Assembly (NCBI GenBank): GCA_010909165.1
Contig: VJWM01000106.1
Coordinates: 558,001-622,000 of the forward strand
Direction: 5' to 3'
Source: Anthoceros angustus
Lineage: Eukaryota > Streptophyta > Anthocerotopsida > Anthocerotales > Anthocerotaceae
Length of the DNA: 64,000 nucleotides
The translations under genes were made by a program, and so were the position numbers. Positions 32,330 through 43,077 of the stretch are shown in pieces. The notes beneath the pieces were generated by a model. The model was not told the origin of the DNA. It worked only from the letters and a program-made list of their open reading frames with translations, and ran no database searches. Each line of letters opens with the position of its first letter. Position 1 is the first letter of the stretch.

Positions 32330-33970
32330 TAACCGCCAGTGCATGCTGGACACACTCGATCCGGACGGAGCTACCAACCGAAGTCCATCAGCGAATTGAA
32401 GTCCCGAGAGAGAAGTCACGAACACCTCGATTTTGGTACCGAAGGACACGGAGGAACCAATCAACAATCTTTGAAGGATCATGGTGGCAACACACAAGAC
32501 ACGTTAGTCTTCGGGACAACTCGGTGGGCGGCAATGAGGAGGACTTGTCTTTAGGAGTCGTCAAGATGGGAGGAGACAAGGATCGAATGGAGTTGTTCAG
32601 GGACGGCGGGCACCTTGCCCTGGAGGACTTCATCGAAGTACGCGTGTGCGGAGATGGAATTGAAGACCGGATACGAAGCGATACGGCTTCATCCAAATGC
32701 CGTACTTGGGGATGAAGCATTGGCGTGCTATCGCGCACAAGGCGAGGTTGGCGGCACATGGAGGACCGTGAGTAGTTCAAGCTCGAAGGAACCGTCGAGA
32801 CGGAGGCGGTGGCACCGGTGGGCACGATCCCATCGAAGAGATGTTTGACATCTTCGGGGAGTTTCCTGCAAGCACGGATGAGAAGATCTCCGTGACACTT
32901 CAAGATGAAGTCGGAGGCGAAGATGGCTTATCGAAGAATCGACCAGTTGTACGTGACACCAAGATCATGAGTGTGGCCGGGCTGCGGTACTTGCAGGCAT
33001 TGCCATATGCGCTGAAGGTGCAACAAGCGGTGCACAACACGAAGGGCAACACTACACCCTCAAGGAAGTGTACGAGATGGGCGACAAGATAGGGCCCGCG
33101 ACACTTTCTCTCGTCTTTGCAAGTGATTACTCCGGCCACAAGTAGGAGTGGTGGACTACATGACCGATGCGAGGTCGAGTGGAGGAGCTCGGCGAGACAA
33201 GCCAGCCCACAGCCCAAGTGGCGAGCCCTGCGTGAGGTGCCGAGGGGCGGACCATTCCCTCATGAGTGCGAGCATGCATTCGGAGGAGTCAAGGGTGAGG
33301 AGCCATGCCCTAGGTGGGAGGTATGCAGGCACAATGAAGCGGCATGTTGGGAGAAGCATCCGGAATTGCGGCCTACGGGTTGTCGGCGGCAACCCGGCCA
33401 ATGCATCTCAACCTCATCCACAAAATCGTGAGAAAAGGCCGTGGAGGAGGCACCGTGAGTCCCGTGGACAAAAGCGGGAAGCATCAAAGAAGGCGATGGA
33501 CAGCTACGTGGCACGCCTTGCAAAGCTGGAGAAGTTGGTGCGGGCGAAGATCAAGGAGGCGGCGGTTCATCATCGGAGGCGAAGAAGATGAGCACAAGCT
33601 TGGATACATGGCGTGTGACGGATCAAGGGCAGGGAAGAAACCTCTGGCGACTACGAGAAGATAGCTCAGGAAGAAGAGGATGTCTTGACACTGCGGTCGG
33701 AAGACACGGAAGGAAGCTTGGGATCCTCTTCCGAACCTATGCCAAGATGCCAAAGTCGTTTGAGCCATTGCCAGCAGGAGCAATTGGGAGCAACATCAAA
33801 GTCAGTGGGCGATGTGGAGAAACCCATGCAGATTGCGGAGCGATGGCACAAAAGCCGGAGATGCCATGTTTGACCTACAAGACATGGGGTTGGCGTGAAG
33901 GAAGTCGGGGTTTGACTCGGCGGATGTTGACAACCCTTGAAGGCGAAGCAAGTGTCGAAGATTTGCCAGC
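32330..33970 (+). pseudogene. Ty3/gypsy gag with zinc knuckles, frame-broken
   Basis: Plus-strand segments carry gag features: a core region near 32,840-33,090 (FGEFPAS, SVAGLRYLQALPYALK), then at about 33,220-33,360 a CX2CX4HX4C knuckle (CVRCRGADHS..HEC when the two local frames are compared) and a second Cys/His cluster (CRHNEAACWEKHPE), then a Lys/Arg-rich coil (KKAMDSYVARLAKLEKLV) to 33,591. Gag packages the element RNA in cytoplasmic particles. At least four phase changes occur; many may be indel errors rather than decay. No reverse transcriptase follows before the LTR at about 34.5 kb, so pol has been deleted from this copy. Confidence 0.65.
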
Positions 33971-34524
33971 GTAGCAATGATGTCATTCTTGACCTCGAAC
34001 CAAGCATCTCGTGGAAGCGGAATCTTTGCAGTGGGGTGGCTTTGGTCAACAATCGGAGAGGCACATTGAAATCAATGGATTCGCACCAAGGAGGTGTTGA
34101 TTGACAAGCACAGTGATCGTTGGAAGAAGAGTGAAGGAAGCGTTGGGTCTCCACCAAGAAAGGTTGAAGGAAACCAAGTGGAAGATCCAGACCTTGTTGG
34201 GACCACGGAGCATGTGTTGGGGTGACAAGGTACAAGCTGAAGGTTTCATTCAAACCAAGCAATGACTTCACCTTTGTCGAGGTACCTTTTGGTCAGATGC
34301 GAGACACATTTGATGTCTTCTTTGGGAGCGGGCTTTGTACAAACACAGGTCATGGTGGATTTGTGGGCGGAGGCAGTCTACTATCGACCAGTGGAAAGCT
34401 GAGCAAAACCGATGAGCGGATTGCGCATCCCTCTGCATGCATGGATCATGAGAACCTCATTGCCAGCGTCTACCCGGTGTTTGGCGCCGTAGTGAAGGAC
34501 ACGCCATACGTGCTTGAACCTCTT
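33971..34524 (+). mobile_element. Gypsy internal 3' remnant upstream of LTR 1
   Basis: 34,381-34,524 matches the sequence just upstream of LTR 2 (38,205-38,358; TACTATCGACCAG to GAACCTCTTGGCGTGTGTCA). This marks it as the 3' internal end of the same element family, and LTR 1 as the 3' LTR of a partly deleted upstream copy. Frames here are not recognisable. Confidence 0.5.
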
Positions 34525-35963
34525 GGCGTGTGTCACTCTCGGCCCGGGGTTATTCTCCATTAAAGGGGTTTGGGTCCCTAAAGACCAAAAATGACCCCAG
34601 CGGGCCAAAATGCATCATCTTTAGCAAAACCACTCTTTAGACATGTCTTGAAAGACATTGACCATGTTATTTTCTCGTGAATACTTACGCTGAGGTTGAA
34701 GCGAAGAAGGTTCAGATTTCACCTTCACAAGGAAGGATTTCAAGGATTTTAATAGGTGCTAGGAATCCTAAACACCTCTTTTGAGCGATAGTACTTCCTA
34801 GCGGGGTGAGCAGTAGGCAAACCAAACAAAATTAGTCCAGCAAAGCTGCGGACGTCCGGCTAACCAACACGCAGTAGCAATTAGCGAAGAAGCAAACTGC
34901 GGACGTCCGGCGCAATTGTGAAGAACATTAACCGATAGCGATCATGGCCATCTCGAGAGGACCAAACTACGACTCTAAAAGTAGCGGGGCGTCGGTGCAC
35001 TTTGAGTACACAACCGGGATCTCCATTGTTAGAGTGAAAACATAGAAGGAATTGGAACAATGCGCGGACGTTCGGCACATTGGCGCGAGTCTGCTAAAAG
35101 CGCGCGGACGTCCGGCGCATTTTAGACCCCAATCTTGTGGGAGATGGAAATGGTGGAGTGGATGCGGACGTCCTATTATGTTATTCTTGTCTTCTCTAGA
35201 AATCCGGGATAGGTGCACATAGACTCAATGGCGTAAGAACTCCAAGGTTAAGCACCCGGTCGGATCGGTACAGGATGGGGTGCTTGACTTTGGTGCTTTA
35301 GAACTTCCTTATGCACTCTTGGGTCATTAGAACTAGGATGGCTTGCTTGTTTTGGCGCTTTGAAAACTTTGTAACAACTCCTTTGTTAAGCAACCTAGAG
35401 GCGTATCAATACTAGGATGGAGTGTTGATTTTTAGTGGTTTGAAAAATTTGTAAATCATCCGGTATCTAGGCGTAAAGTCATGAATATTATTTTTGAAAA
35501 TCATTTGTTGGTTGATGTTATATTCCCACATTCGCTTTGTATACAACATGTAAACCTTTTGGCCTTACTCTATGTGCCCCTTCGATGACGGGATCTCTTT
35601 GATTGGTAAATGTCAAAGCTCATTCGAGTTTGATGCACGTATAGATGCATAGGCCTTGGTTTCTAGATGAGCTACATTTTCCAAAATTCGACATGTATGA
35701 TGGTGGTTTCTAATGGCCAACCTTTTGAAGGCGACAATGTTTCACAATGTTTTGCGGAGAAGCAAGAAAATAAATAGAATAGATGATTTTTCCTTGAGTA
35801 ATGAAAGCACATCGGATGTAGTCGAACACAAGCATAAGAGAGCATCACTGCCAGCGAGCCCTAGTGAGAGCCAGTAGTATCTGAAGAAAGGGTCGCCCGG
35901 TGGGGTTTTGACCAAATGGTGAGTATTTCGGTGAGGCTCGAAGGAGGACCTATCTATACCCAG
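34525..35963 (+). mobile_element. LTR 1 of methyltransferase-bearing Ty3/gypsy family
   Basis: About 1.44 kb, matched by LTR 2 at 38,360-39,763. The right edge is set by the primer site that follows (TGGCGCCCACTACGG at 35,964); the left edge is approximate. It contains five CCGGACGTCCGG-like palindromes at about 34,849, 34,900, 35,065, 35,105 and 35,165. The AT-rich 3' half (35,400-35,760) is nearly identical to LTR 2; the CG-rich 5' half is not. Confidence 0.75.
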
Positions 35964-35986
35964 TGGCGCCCACTACGGTATGTGGC
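35964..35986 (+). promoter_or_regulatory. Primer-binding site after LTR 1
   Basis: TGGCGCCCACTACGGTATGT directly follows the LTR. TGGCGCC starts are typical of plant Ty3/gypsy primer sites. The second copy at 39,764 reads TGACGCCCACTACCGTGGG. Confidence 0.65.
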
Positions 35987-36847
35987 TAGGTGTTCGAGAC
36001 GAACTATAGCCAAGCTTCGCCAGAGATTTTGAATTTAAGATCGACTTGCTCCATGTGCCACCCATGGATAGATTAAGGTTGAAAGCGATGCGGACTTGAC
36101 AAGAAGAAATGTAAGCTACGAAGAGTTTGATCAAGAGCGGTTGAGGAGGCCTCACCATCCTTTACCTTGTCCAATTCTACGCAGGGCCCAATCTGCCGGA
36201 TCTAAGTGCGGCTTATCTCTGGAGGGCGGGTCAGGGCCGGGTATACTGCCGTGGGATTGCTCGAATCACGGGGTTTGAAAAGAGAATTGATGTGAGTGTT
36301 GGTGCGGTGGCAAGTGTGCACAAGCAGCAGGCAGTGCTTGCCTACACAAGTATTGACGCCCTCTCCAAACCCGGTGTATTGCACCTCTTTGGAGTATAAG
36401 TCGCCGGACGTTCGGTGCACTCCGGCTCTTTGGAGCATAAGTCATGATCATCCGGCCACTTGGTACAAAGTGTGTCCGTCATTTGTGCGGACGGTGGGCA
36501 GGTCTTCCTTGGGCTCGGATGCATGGGCTATGGGTTCGCAAATCACAGCAGGTGAAATGAGACATGTGCATTTACGGATGGTTGGGGCCAAAATGGGGTT
36601 GGAGACAAACCCTATCTTTGAGAAACCGTTTGTCTAAGAGAATCGATGGAGGATTTCGTGAGGAGGAGGAAGACAAGCTAGGGTTGCAACCACCCTCGGA
36701 GGAGGTTCTTCAAGTCGGCCGGATGAGTGGTGGCATGAGCCGTGCAAAAGGCATGGAGGATGGTGCAAGAGGACGTCCTATGAGGAGAACTGCTGTAAGT
36801 TCTTGCCTAGGGTTGAGCTGTTTGTGACCTAAACACCAGGTCATCAC

Positions 36848-37760
36848 ATGGCGACCTCGGGAAGCATAGTGCTCGTGGAACTCTTTGGAGGCATCGATCC
36901 GGCTTGGGCGGTGCTAAGTGTGGCATCAAAGTGCGAAGATCGTGCATTGTGACCCGGATCCAAAAGCAAGGATTGTGTCACGAGCGTAAGAGACTTGATG
37001 GGGAGTACCTAACCTCGGCGTGGGAGTCGGTGAAGGGTTACGAAGGCGCTGATGGATGTTCGCATGATAGGGTTGTCCCATTTGAGTTGTCTTGGGCAGC
37101 CGGTGGACCTTGTCATCGCGGGTTGGGAGTGTCAGGACTATCCTCTGCGAGGCAAGGGTCAAGGTCAGAAGGATCCACGCATTGTTCTATGACGATGAGG
37201 ATCTTGCGCTTGATCCGAAAGGGCAAGAAAGGCCTTGTGGATACATGTTGGAGAATGTGCCCGGCATGCATGAGCGTGAAGAAGCAAGTTCGAGGAGGAC
37301 TTTGCCACGATCCGAGGAGTGTTGGGTCGAGCTTCTATTGGATGCGACTCAATTTGGTTCGAGGGCTCATAGGTTGAGGTCCATGTGGACTAACCTTGCT
37401 CCTTGGAACATTTGAAGTGTGAGGTCGTTCACCGACCTAATCATGTTGTCAAGGATGTGCTAGCATCGGAAGGCATGCCCAACAAGTCATCAAGACCGAC
37501 AAGCCGCCGTGACTGTGAACACGCCTGACACCCCATGGCGGCTTGGCCAACCTTTGTGTCTAAGTCCAAGTCTTCGCCAGGGAACCATGGCCCGGCGTTG
37601 TGGTGGAGCCGGACATGGCGAGGCCTTGGGAGAGCCAACCACAGAGAGGAGTTGGCCATGGATTTGATCACGGAGCCAAGACAGGGAGTGGCCAGGAAGG
37701 CGGTGTCGATTGCTTGGGCAAGCATTTGACATGATGATGACTGGTTGTTTAGCGGGTCGC
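36848..37760 (+). pseudogene. Cytosine-5 DNA methyltransferase domain in gypsy element, copy 1
   Basis: A DNMT3/DRM-like catalytic domain of about 300 codons, read in plus-strand segments from ATG 36,848. Motif I LVELFGGI (36,869-36,896) binds AdoMet. DLVIAGWECQ (37,105-37,140) is motif IV with the catalytic Cys in the CQ pair, where most enzymes have PPCQ or SPCN. Motif VI ENVPGM is at 37,238-37,264. Motif VIII with AHRLRSMWTNLAP (37,337-37,392) has the A-H-R-x-R pattern of DNMT3/DRM. Motif X LLGQAFDM lies near 37,705-37,735. The order I-IV-VI-VIII-X is that of unpermuted C5 enzymes. It sits between the leader and the reverse transcriptase of a Ty3/gypsy element, so it is probably part of the polyprotein. 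Phase changes interrupt it, though a single frame spans motifs VI to VIII. Marked pseudogene only because of those breaks, which may be sequence errors. Confidence 0.82.
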
Positions 37761-38204
37761 TTACCAACGAAACCGGAAGAAGGCGGGGTTGAAGCGGCGG
37801 CGGGGTTCGGTGGGTGAAGGACATTCCGGCACTCGCATCTCAGCGGGAGAAGGCGAGTTTGGAGGGCAAGGAGGCGAGCACGTAGAGGCGTGCAAGCCAT
37901 CGAGCCACGGCCACATGAGTGGTTAACAGGCCCGAGTTGAAGAGCAATCAGCGTCGGCTAAAGGAGTTGTTGGAGGCATCGCGACATGTGTTTGCTTTCA
38001 CGCTTGCGGAGATGGGGAAGTACACCAAAGGGAAGTTCCACATAGAGGCGACCACGGATGAACCGTGTTCGCAGGCAGGCTCGAGTGGGATTTGGTTGAG
38101 AATCGATGAGAGCTTCTCAAGCTAGGCTGATTCGGATCTAACTCGCGATGCATTGCGGCGATGCTTCCGAAAAGAAGGATGAGAATGGATTGTGGACGGA
38201 GACA
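37761..38204 (+). pseudogene. Truncated reverse transcriptase N-terminus, copy 1
   Basis: Segments near 37,930-38,070 read RRLKELLEASRHVFAFTLAE and KYTKGKFHIEATTDEP, the lead-in to a gypsy RT. Homology to copy 2 stops near 38,195, before the RT active site; RT, RNase H and integrase are deleted. Confidence 0.75.
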
Positions 38205-38359
38205 TCTACTATCGACCAGCCGGAGAAGTCGGAGCAAAACCGATGAACGGATGTTGCCCGCATCCCTCTCGCATGCATGGCAAGGATCATGAGAACTCAT
38301 TGCACCGCTACCCGTGTTTGGCGCAGAAAGGACACGCCATACGTGTTTGAACCTCTTGG

Positions 38360-39763
38360 CGTGTGTCAGTCCTGTGATAGGGGTTATTCTCCATTAAAGG
38401 GGTTTTGGGTCCCTAAAGACCAAAAATGACCAAAACGGGCCAAAATGCATCATCTTTAGCAAAACCACTCTTTAGACATGTCGAAAGACATTGACCATGT
38501 TATTTTCTCGTGAATACTTACGCTACAGGTTGAAGCAAGAAGGTTCATGGATTTCACCTTCACAAGGAAGGATTTCAAGGATTTTAACAGGTGCTAGGAA
38601 TCCTAAACACCTCTTCGATAGTACTTCCTAGGTGAAGAGGGCAAACCAAACAAAATTAGTCCAAGCCAAACCCCGGACGTCCGAACCAACACGCAAAAGT
38701 AGCAAGCGAAGAAGCAATCACACGGACGTCCGGCAATTGTGAGAGAACATTAACCGATAGCTTGATCATGGCCATCTCGAGAGGACCAAACTACGACTGA
38801 AAGTACTGACGTCGTGCACTTTGAGTACACAACCCCGGATCTCCATTGTTAGAGTGAAAACATAGAATTGGAACAATGCGCCGGACGTTCGCACATTGCG
38901 AGTCTGAAGCGCACCGGACGTCCGGCGCATTGAGACCCCAATCTTGTGCCCGAGATGGAAATGGAGTGGAGTGGCCGGACGTCCGCACATCTATATTTAT
39001 TTCTTTCTAGAAATATCCGCTTGGGATAGGTGCACATAGACTCAATGGCAAGAACTCCAAGGTTAAGCACCTGGTCGGATCGACGGGATGGGGTGCTTGA
39101 CTTTGGTGCTAGAGAATTTCGTTATGCACTCGATTAGAACTAGGATGGCTTGCTTGTTTTGGCGCTTTGAAAACTTTGTAACAACTCCATCTTAAGCAAC
39201 CTAGAGGCGTATCAATACTAGGATGGAGTGTTGATTTTAGTGGTTTGAAAAATTTGTAAATCATCCGGTATCTAGGCGTAAAGTCATGAATATTATTTTT
39301 GAAAATCATTTGTTGGTTGATGTTATATTCCCACATTCGCTTTGTATACAACATGTAAACCTTTTGGCCTTACTCTATGTGCCCTTCGATGACTTGCATG
39401 GATCTCTTTGATTGCGCCAAATGTCCGCTCATTCGAGTTTGATGCACGATAGATGCATAGGCCTTGGTTTCTAGATGAGCTACATTTTCCAAAATTCGAC
39501 ATGTATGATGGTGGTTTCTAATGGCCAACCTTTTGAAGACGACAATGTTTCACAATGTTTTGCGAGAAGCAAGAAAATAAATAGAATAGATGATTTTTCC
39601 TTGAGTAATGAAAGCGCCGGATGTAGTCGAAGCATAAGAGAGCATCTCGCACGCGAGCCCTAGTGAGAGCCAGAGTATCTGAAGAAAGAGGGCTGGTCGC
39701 CAGGGGTTTTGACCAAATGGCTGAGTATTTCGTGAGGCTCAAGGAGGACCTATCTATACCCAT
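38360..39763 (+). mobile_element. LTR 2 of methyltransferase-bearing Ty3/gypsy family
   Basis: Matches LTR 1 along its length. Palindromes lie at about 38,673, 38,723, 38,882, 38,914 and 38,975. It is followed at 39,764 by the primer site. It serves as 3' LTR for copy 1 and 5' LTR for copy 2, the arrangement expected from unequal LTR-LTR recombination. Confidence 0.75.
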
Positions 39764-39786
39764 GTGACGCCCACTACCGTGGGTAG
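39764..39786 (+). promoter_or_regulatory. Primer-binding site after LTR 2
   Basis: TGACGCCCACTACCGTGGGT, one substitution from the TGGCGCCCACTAC of copy 1. Confidence 0.6.
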
Positions 39787-40625
39787 GTGTTCGAGACGAA
39801 CTATAGCCAAGCTTCGAGATTTTGAATTTAAGATCGACTTGCTCCATGTGCCACCCATGGATAGATTAAGGTTGAAAGCGATGGACTTGACAAGAAGAAA
39901 TGTAAGCTCAAGAGTTTGATCAAGAACGTTGAGGAGGCCTCACCATCCTTTACCTTGTCCAATTCGCTGGGCCCAATCCGCAGATCTAAGTCGGCTTATC
40001 TCCGACACGGAGGGGCCAGATGCATGCCCGCCGGGATTGCTCAATCACGGGTTTGAAAAGAGAATTGATGTGAGTGTTGCGGTGGCAAGTGTGCACAAGC
40101 AACTTGAACGAAAGTGCTTGCCTACAAGTATTGAAACCCTCCAAACCCGGTATTGCACCTCTTTGGAGTATAAGTGCCGGACGTCGGTGCACTCCACTCT
40201 TGAGCATAAGTGCGATCATCCGCCACTTGGTACAAAAGTGTGTCCGTCATTTGCGGACGGTGGGCACATTAGGTCTTCCTTGGGCTCGGATGCATGGGCT
40301 ATGGGTTCGCAAATCACCGAAAGTGAAATGAGACATGTGCATTTCGATGGTTAGCCAAAATGTCTGAGAAAACCCTATGTTGAAACACTGCTTGTCTAAC
40401 AACCGAATCGAATTCGATGGAGGATTTCACGAGAGGAGGAGGAAGACAAGCTAGGGTTGCAACCCCTGAGGAGGTTCTTCAAGTCACCGGACGGAGCGGG
40501 TGACAAAGAATGAGCTGCAAAAGCCGTGGAGGATGGTGCAAGAGACCAAAGGTCCTATGAGCCGAGAACTGTAAGTTCTTGCCTAGGGTTGAGCCTGCTT
40601 GTGACCTAAACACCTGTGTCATCAC

Positions 40626-41540
40626 ATGGCGACCTGGAAGGCGGCATAGTGCTCGTGGAACTCTTTGGAGGCATCGCACGGCTTGAAGTGCTAAAAGTGT
40701 GGCATCAAAGTGCGAAGATACGTGCATTGTGACCCGGATCCAAAAGCAAGGATTGTGTCACGTGCGTAAGAGACTTGATGGGGAGTACCTAACCTCCGAC
40801 GTGGGAGTCGAAGGGTTACCGAGCGCCGATGGATGTTCGCATGATAGGGTTGTCCCATTTGAGTTGTCTTGGGCAACCGTGGACCTTGTCATCGCAGTTG
40901 GGAGTGTCAAGGACTATCCTCTGCAGTAAGGGTCAAGGTCTCAAGGATCCACGAACAAAGATTGTTCTATGACCGATGAGGATCTTGCGCTTGATCCGTA
41001 AAGGGCAAGAAAGGCCTTGTGGATACATGTTGGAGAATGTGCCGATGCATGAGCGTGAAGAAGCAAGTTCAGGAGGATTTTGCCACGATCCGAGGAGTGT
41101 TGGGAGCTTCTATTGGCACTCAATTTGGTTCGAGGGCTCATAGGTTGAGGTCCATGTGGACTAACCTTGCTCCTTGGAACATTTGAAGTGTGAGGTCGCT
41201 CACCAAGCGACCTAATCATGTTGTCAAGGATGTGCTAGCATCGGAAGGCATGCCCAACAAGTCATCAAGACCCACAAGCCGCCGACTTCGTGAACACGCC
41301 TGACACCCCATGGCGGCTTGGCCAACCTTTGTGTCCAAGTCCAAGTCTTACAGAACCATGGCCCTGTTGTGGTGGATGACATGGCGAGGTTTTGGGAGAG
41401 CCACCACAGAGGAGTTGGCCATGGATTTGATGGAGCCACAAAGACACCGGAGTGACCGAGAAGGAACGTCGATTGCTTGGGCAAGCATTTGACATGAACA
41501 TGATGACCTGGTTGTTTAGCTGGAGTCGCTACCAACTTCA
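40626..41540 (+). pseudogene. Cytosine-5 DNA methyltransferase domain in gypsy element, copy 2
   Basis: Second copy of the domain at 36,848-37,760, with the same motif order. Motif I LVELFGGI is at 40,649-40,676. Motif IV (40,881-40,925) has ECQGLSSA in one phase and DLVIA in another. Motif VI (41,021-41,048) has ENV. Motif VIII AHRLRSMWTNLAP is at 41,119-41,170. Motif X EKERRLLGQAFDMN (41,452-41,500) is uninterrupted. The two copies break at different points, and where one is out of phase the other is usually in phase. That argues that the ancestral domain was complete. It lies directly upstream of the RT, on the same strand and in the same element. Expected activity: AdoMet-dependent methylation of cytosine C5 in DNA. 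Confidence 0.85.
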
Positions 41541-42590
41541 AACCGAAGGCGGGGTTGAAGCAGCGGGTTCGGTGGGTGAAGGACATTCCAAGACTCGCAT
41601 CTCAACAGGAGAAGGCGAGTTTGGAGGGCAAGGAGAGCGAGCACGAGAGGCGCAAGCCATCCGAGCCCCACATGAGTGGTTAACAGCGCCGAGTTGAAGA
41701 GCAATCAACGCGCCGCCTAAAGGAGTTGTTGGAGGCATCGCGACATGTGTTTGCTTTCACGCTATGAGATGGGGAAGTACACCAAAGGGAAGTTCCACAT
41801 AGAATCGACCACGATGAACCAAAGGTTCCGCAGAGGTGCTCGAAGGCCGAGTGGGATTTGGTTGAGAATCGATGCCAAGAGCTTCTCAAGCTAGGGCTGA
41901 TTCGACGATCTAACTCGCACGCATGTTGCTCCAAAAAGAAGGATGAGAATGGATTGTGGACGAGAGGAGAATGTGTGGTGACTATGGTGACCGGCGTTGA
42001 AGCGAATCCCACATGACCACTATCCCATGCCGATCAAGAGAGATCTTCGACACCATTGGGTGCCAAGTTCTTCTCAACATTGGACTTGAGGCTAGGGTTT
42101 CACCAAGTAGAGATTCGAAGACAAGAAGAAAGCGGCGTTAGGGTGATTGCTTATGCAGGTGGAATTACATGCCATTTGGGTTGAAGACATCCAGCGAGTT
42201 CAAAGATACATGGACAATGAGCTCAAGGACTTGCATTTAGCCAAGTGCTACATTGATGATGTCATCATCTTGCAATACCTTTGAGGAGCATCTACAACAT
42301 CTTGAGCGTCTTTGCTAGGCGGGTTGAAGGCCCATCCGAAGTGTCGATTTGGAGAGGACAAGGTGTTGTACTTGGGTCATTGGATCACGCTGACGGATCT
42401 CGCCGCATGCCACCAAGGTGGAGGCAATGCGCGCATTCGAGGCCAAGCGACATCTCGAAGTTGAGGGCATTCTTGGGGTTTGGCGGGTTACTACGAAGTT
42501 CATTCGCGGATGAGCGAGGATTGCGGCCATTGAATGACTTGTTGAAGAAGTTGGTGACTTGGCGTTGGACTCAAGAGGAGGTCGGCTTTC
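41541..42590 (+). pseudogene. Ty3/gypsy reverse transcriptase, copy 2
   Basis: Segments give CQELLKLGLIR, KKDENGLWT, HYPMPIKRDLFDTIG, KFFSTLDLRLGFHQVEI and YIDDVIIL (the YxDD active site, about 42,250), then HLERLC and FLGFGGYY towards 42,490, in RT order. RT copies element RNA into cDNA in cytoplasmic particles. There are several phase changes, one near each CG-rich run. No aspartic protease motif is visible between methyltransferase and RT. Confidence 0.85.
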
Positions 42591-43077
42591 ATGGAGTTGA
42601 AGGGTAGACTCATGAGCTCGCCAATTCTTGGTCATCAAACTTGATGGCCGTTCGTACTTTACTGATTGGAGCAAGTACGGGCATAGGCGATCTTGGCGCG
42701 GATCAATGACAAGGAAGAGGAACATGTCATTGCCTATGCGATCGGAGCAACAACCGGAGTCAACTACTACGCCTATGAAGGAGAATGTCTTGCGGCGGTG
42801 TGGGCGTCGGACACTTTCGTCCGTACTTGTTTGGACATCAATTTCGACTAATCGCGACCATCAACCCTTGCACGGTTGATGACGCATGAGCTTACGGAAA
42901 GGCGGCGGTGGGCTCTCATTCTCGAGTATGACTTTGTCGCCGAACACAGGCGGTGAGTTCACTCTAATCTTGATGGGTTGTCAAGGAATCCTCTACCTCG
43001 TGAAGACACTACGGGGGCGGGCAAGATTGGATGACGACAGCCGGGAGGAGAGTAGTCCAGATAGCATGTTGGCCATG
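42591..43077 (+). pseudogene. Gypsy RNase H, truncated before integrase
   Basis: Fragments SFVLYTDWSKYG, YYAYEGECLAAVWAS, LITDHQPLAW-like and LEYDFVAEHR mark RNase H. The sequence then passes within about 100 bp to an LTR of a different family starting TGTGGAAGACC at 43,078; the integrase of this copy is missing. Confidence 0.8.

Larger units (their letters stand above)
34381..42030 (+). repeat. Tandem 3.8-kb LTR-plus-internal unit, two copies
   Basis: 34,381-38,204 and 38,205-about 42,030 align end to end. Each contains the internal 3' tail, an LTR, a primer-binding site, a leader, the methyltransferase domain and the start of the reverse transcriptase. Copy 1 then jumps from GGATTGTGGACG to the next unit (near 38,195), deleting RT to integrase. 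Copy 2 continues into RT and RNase H. Confidence 0.9.
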
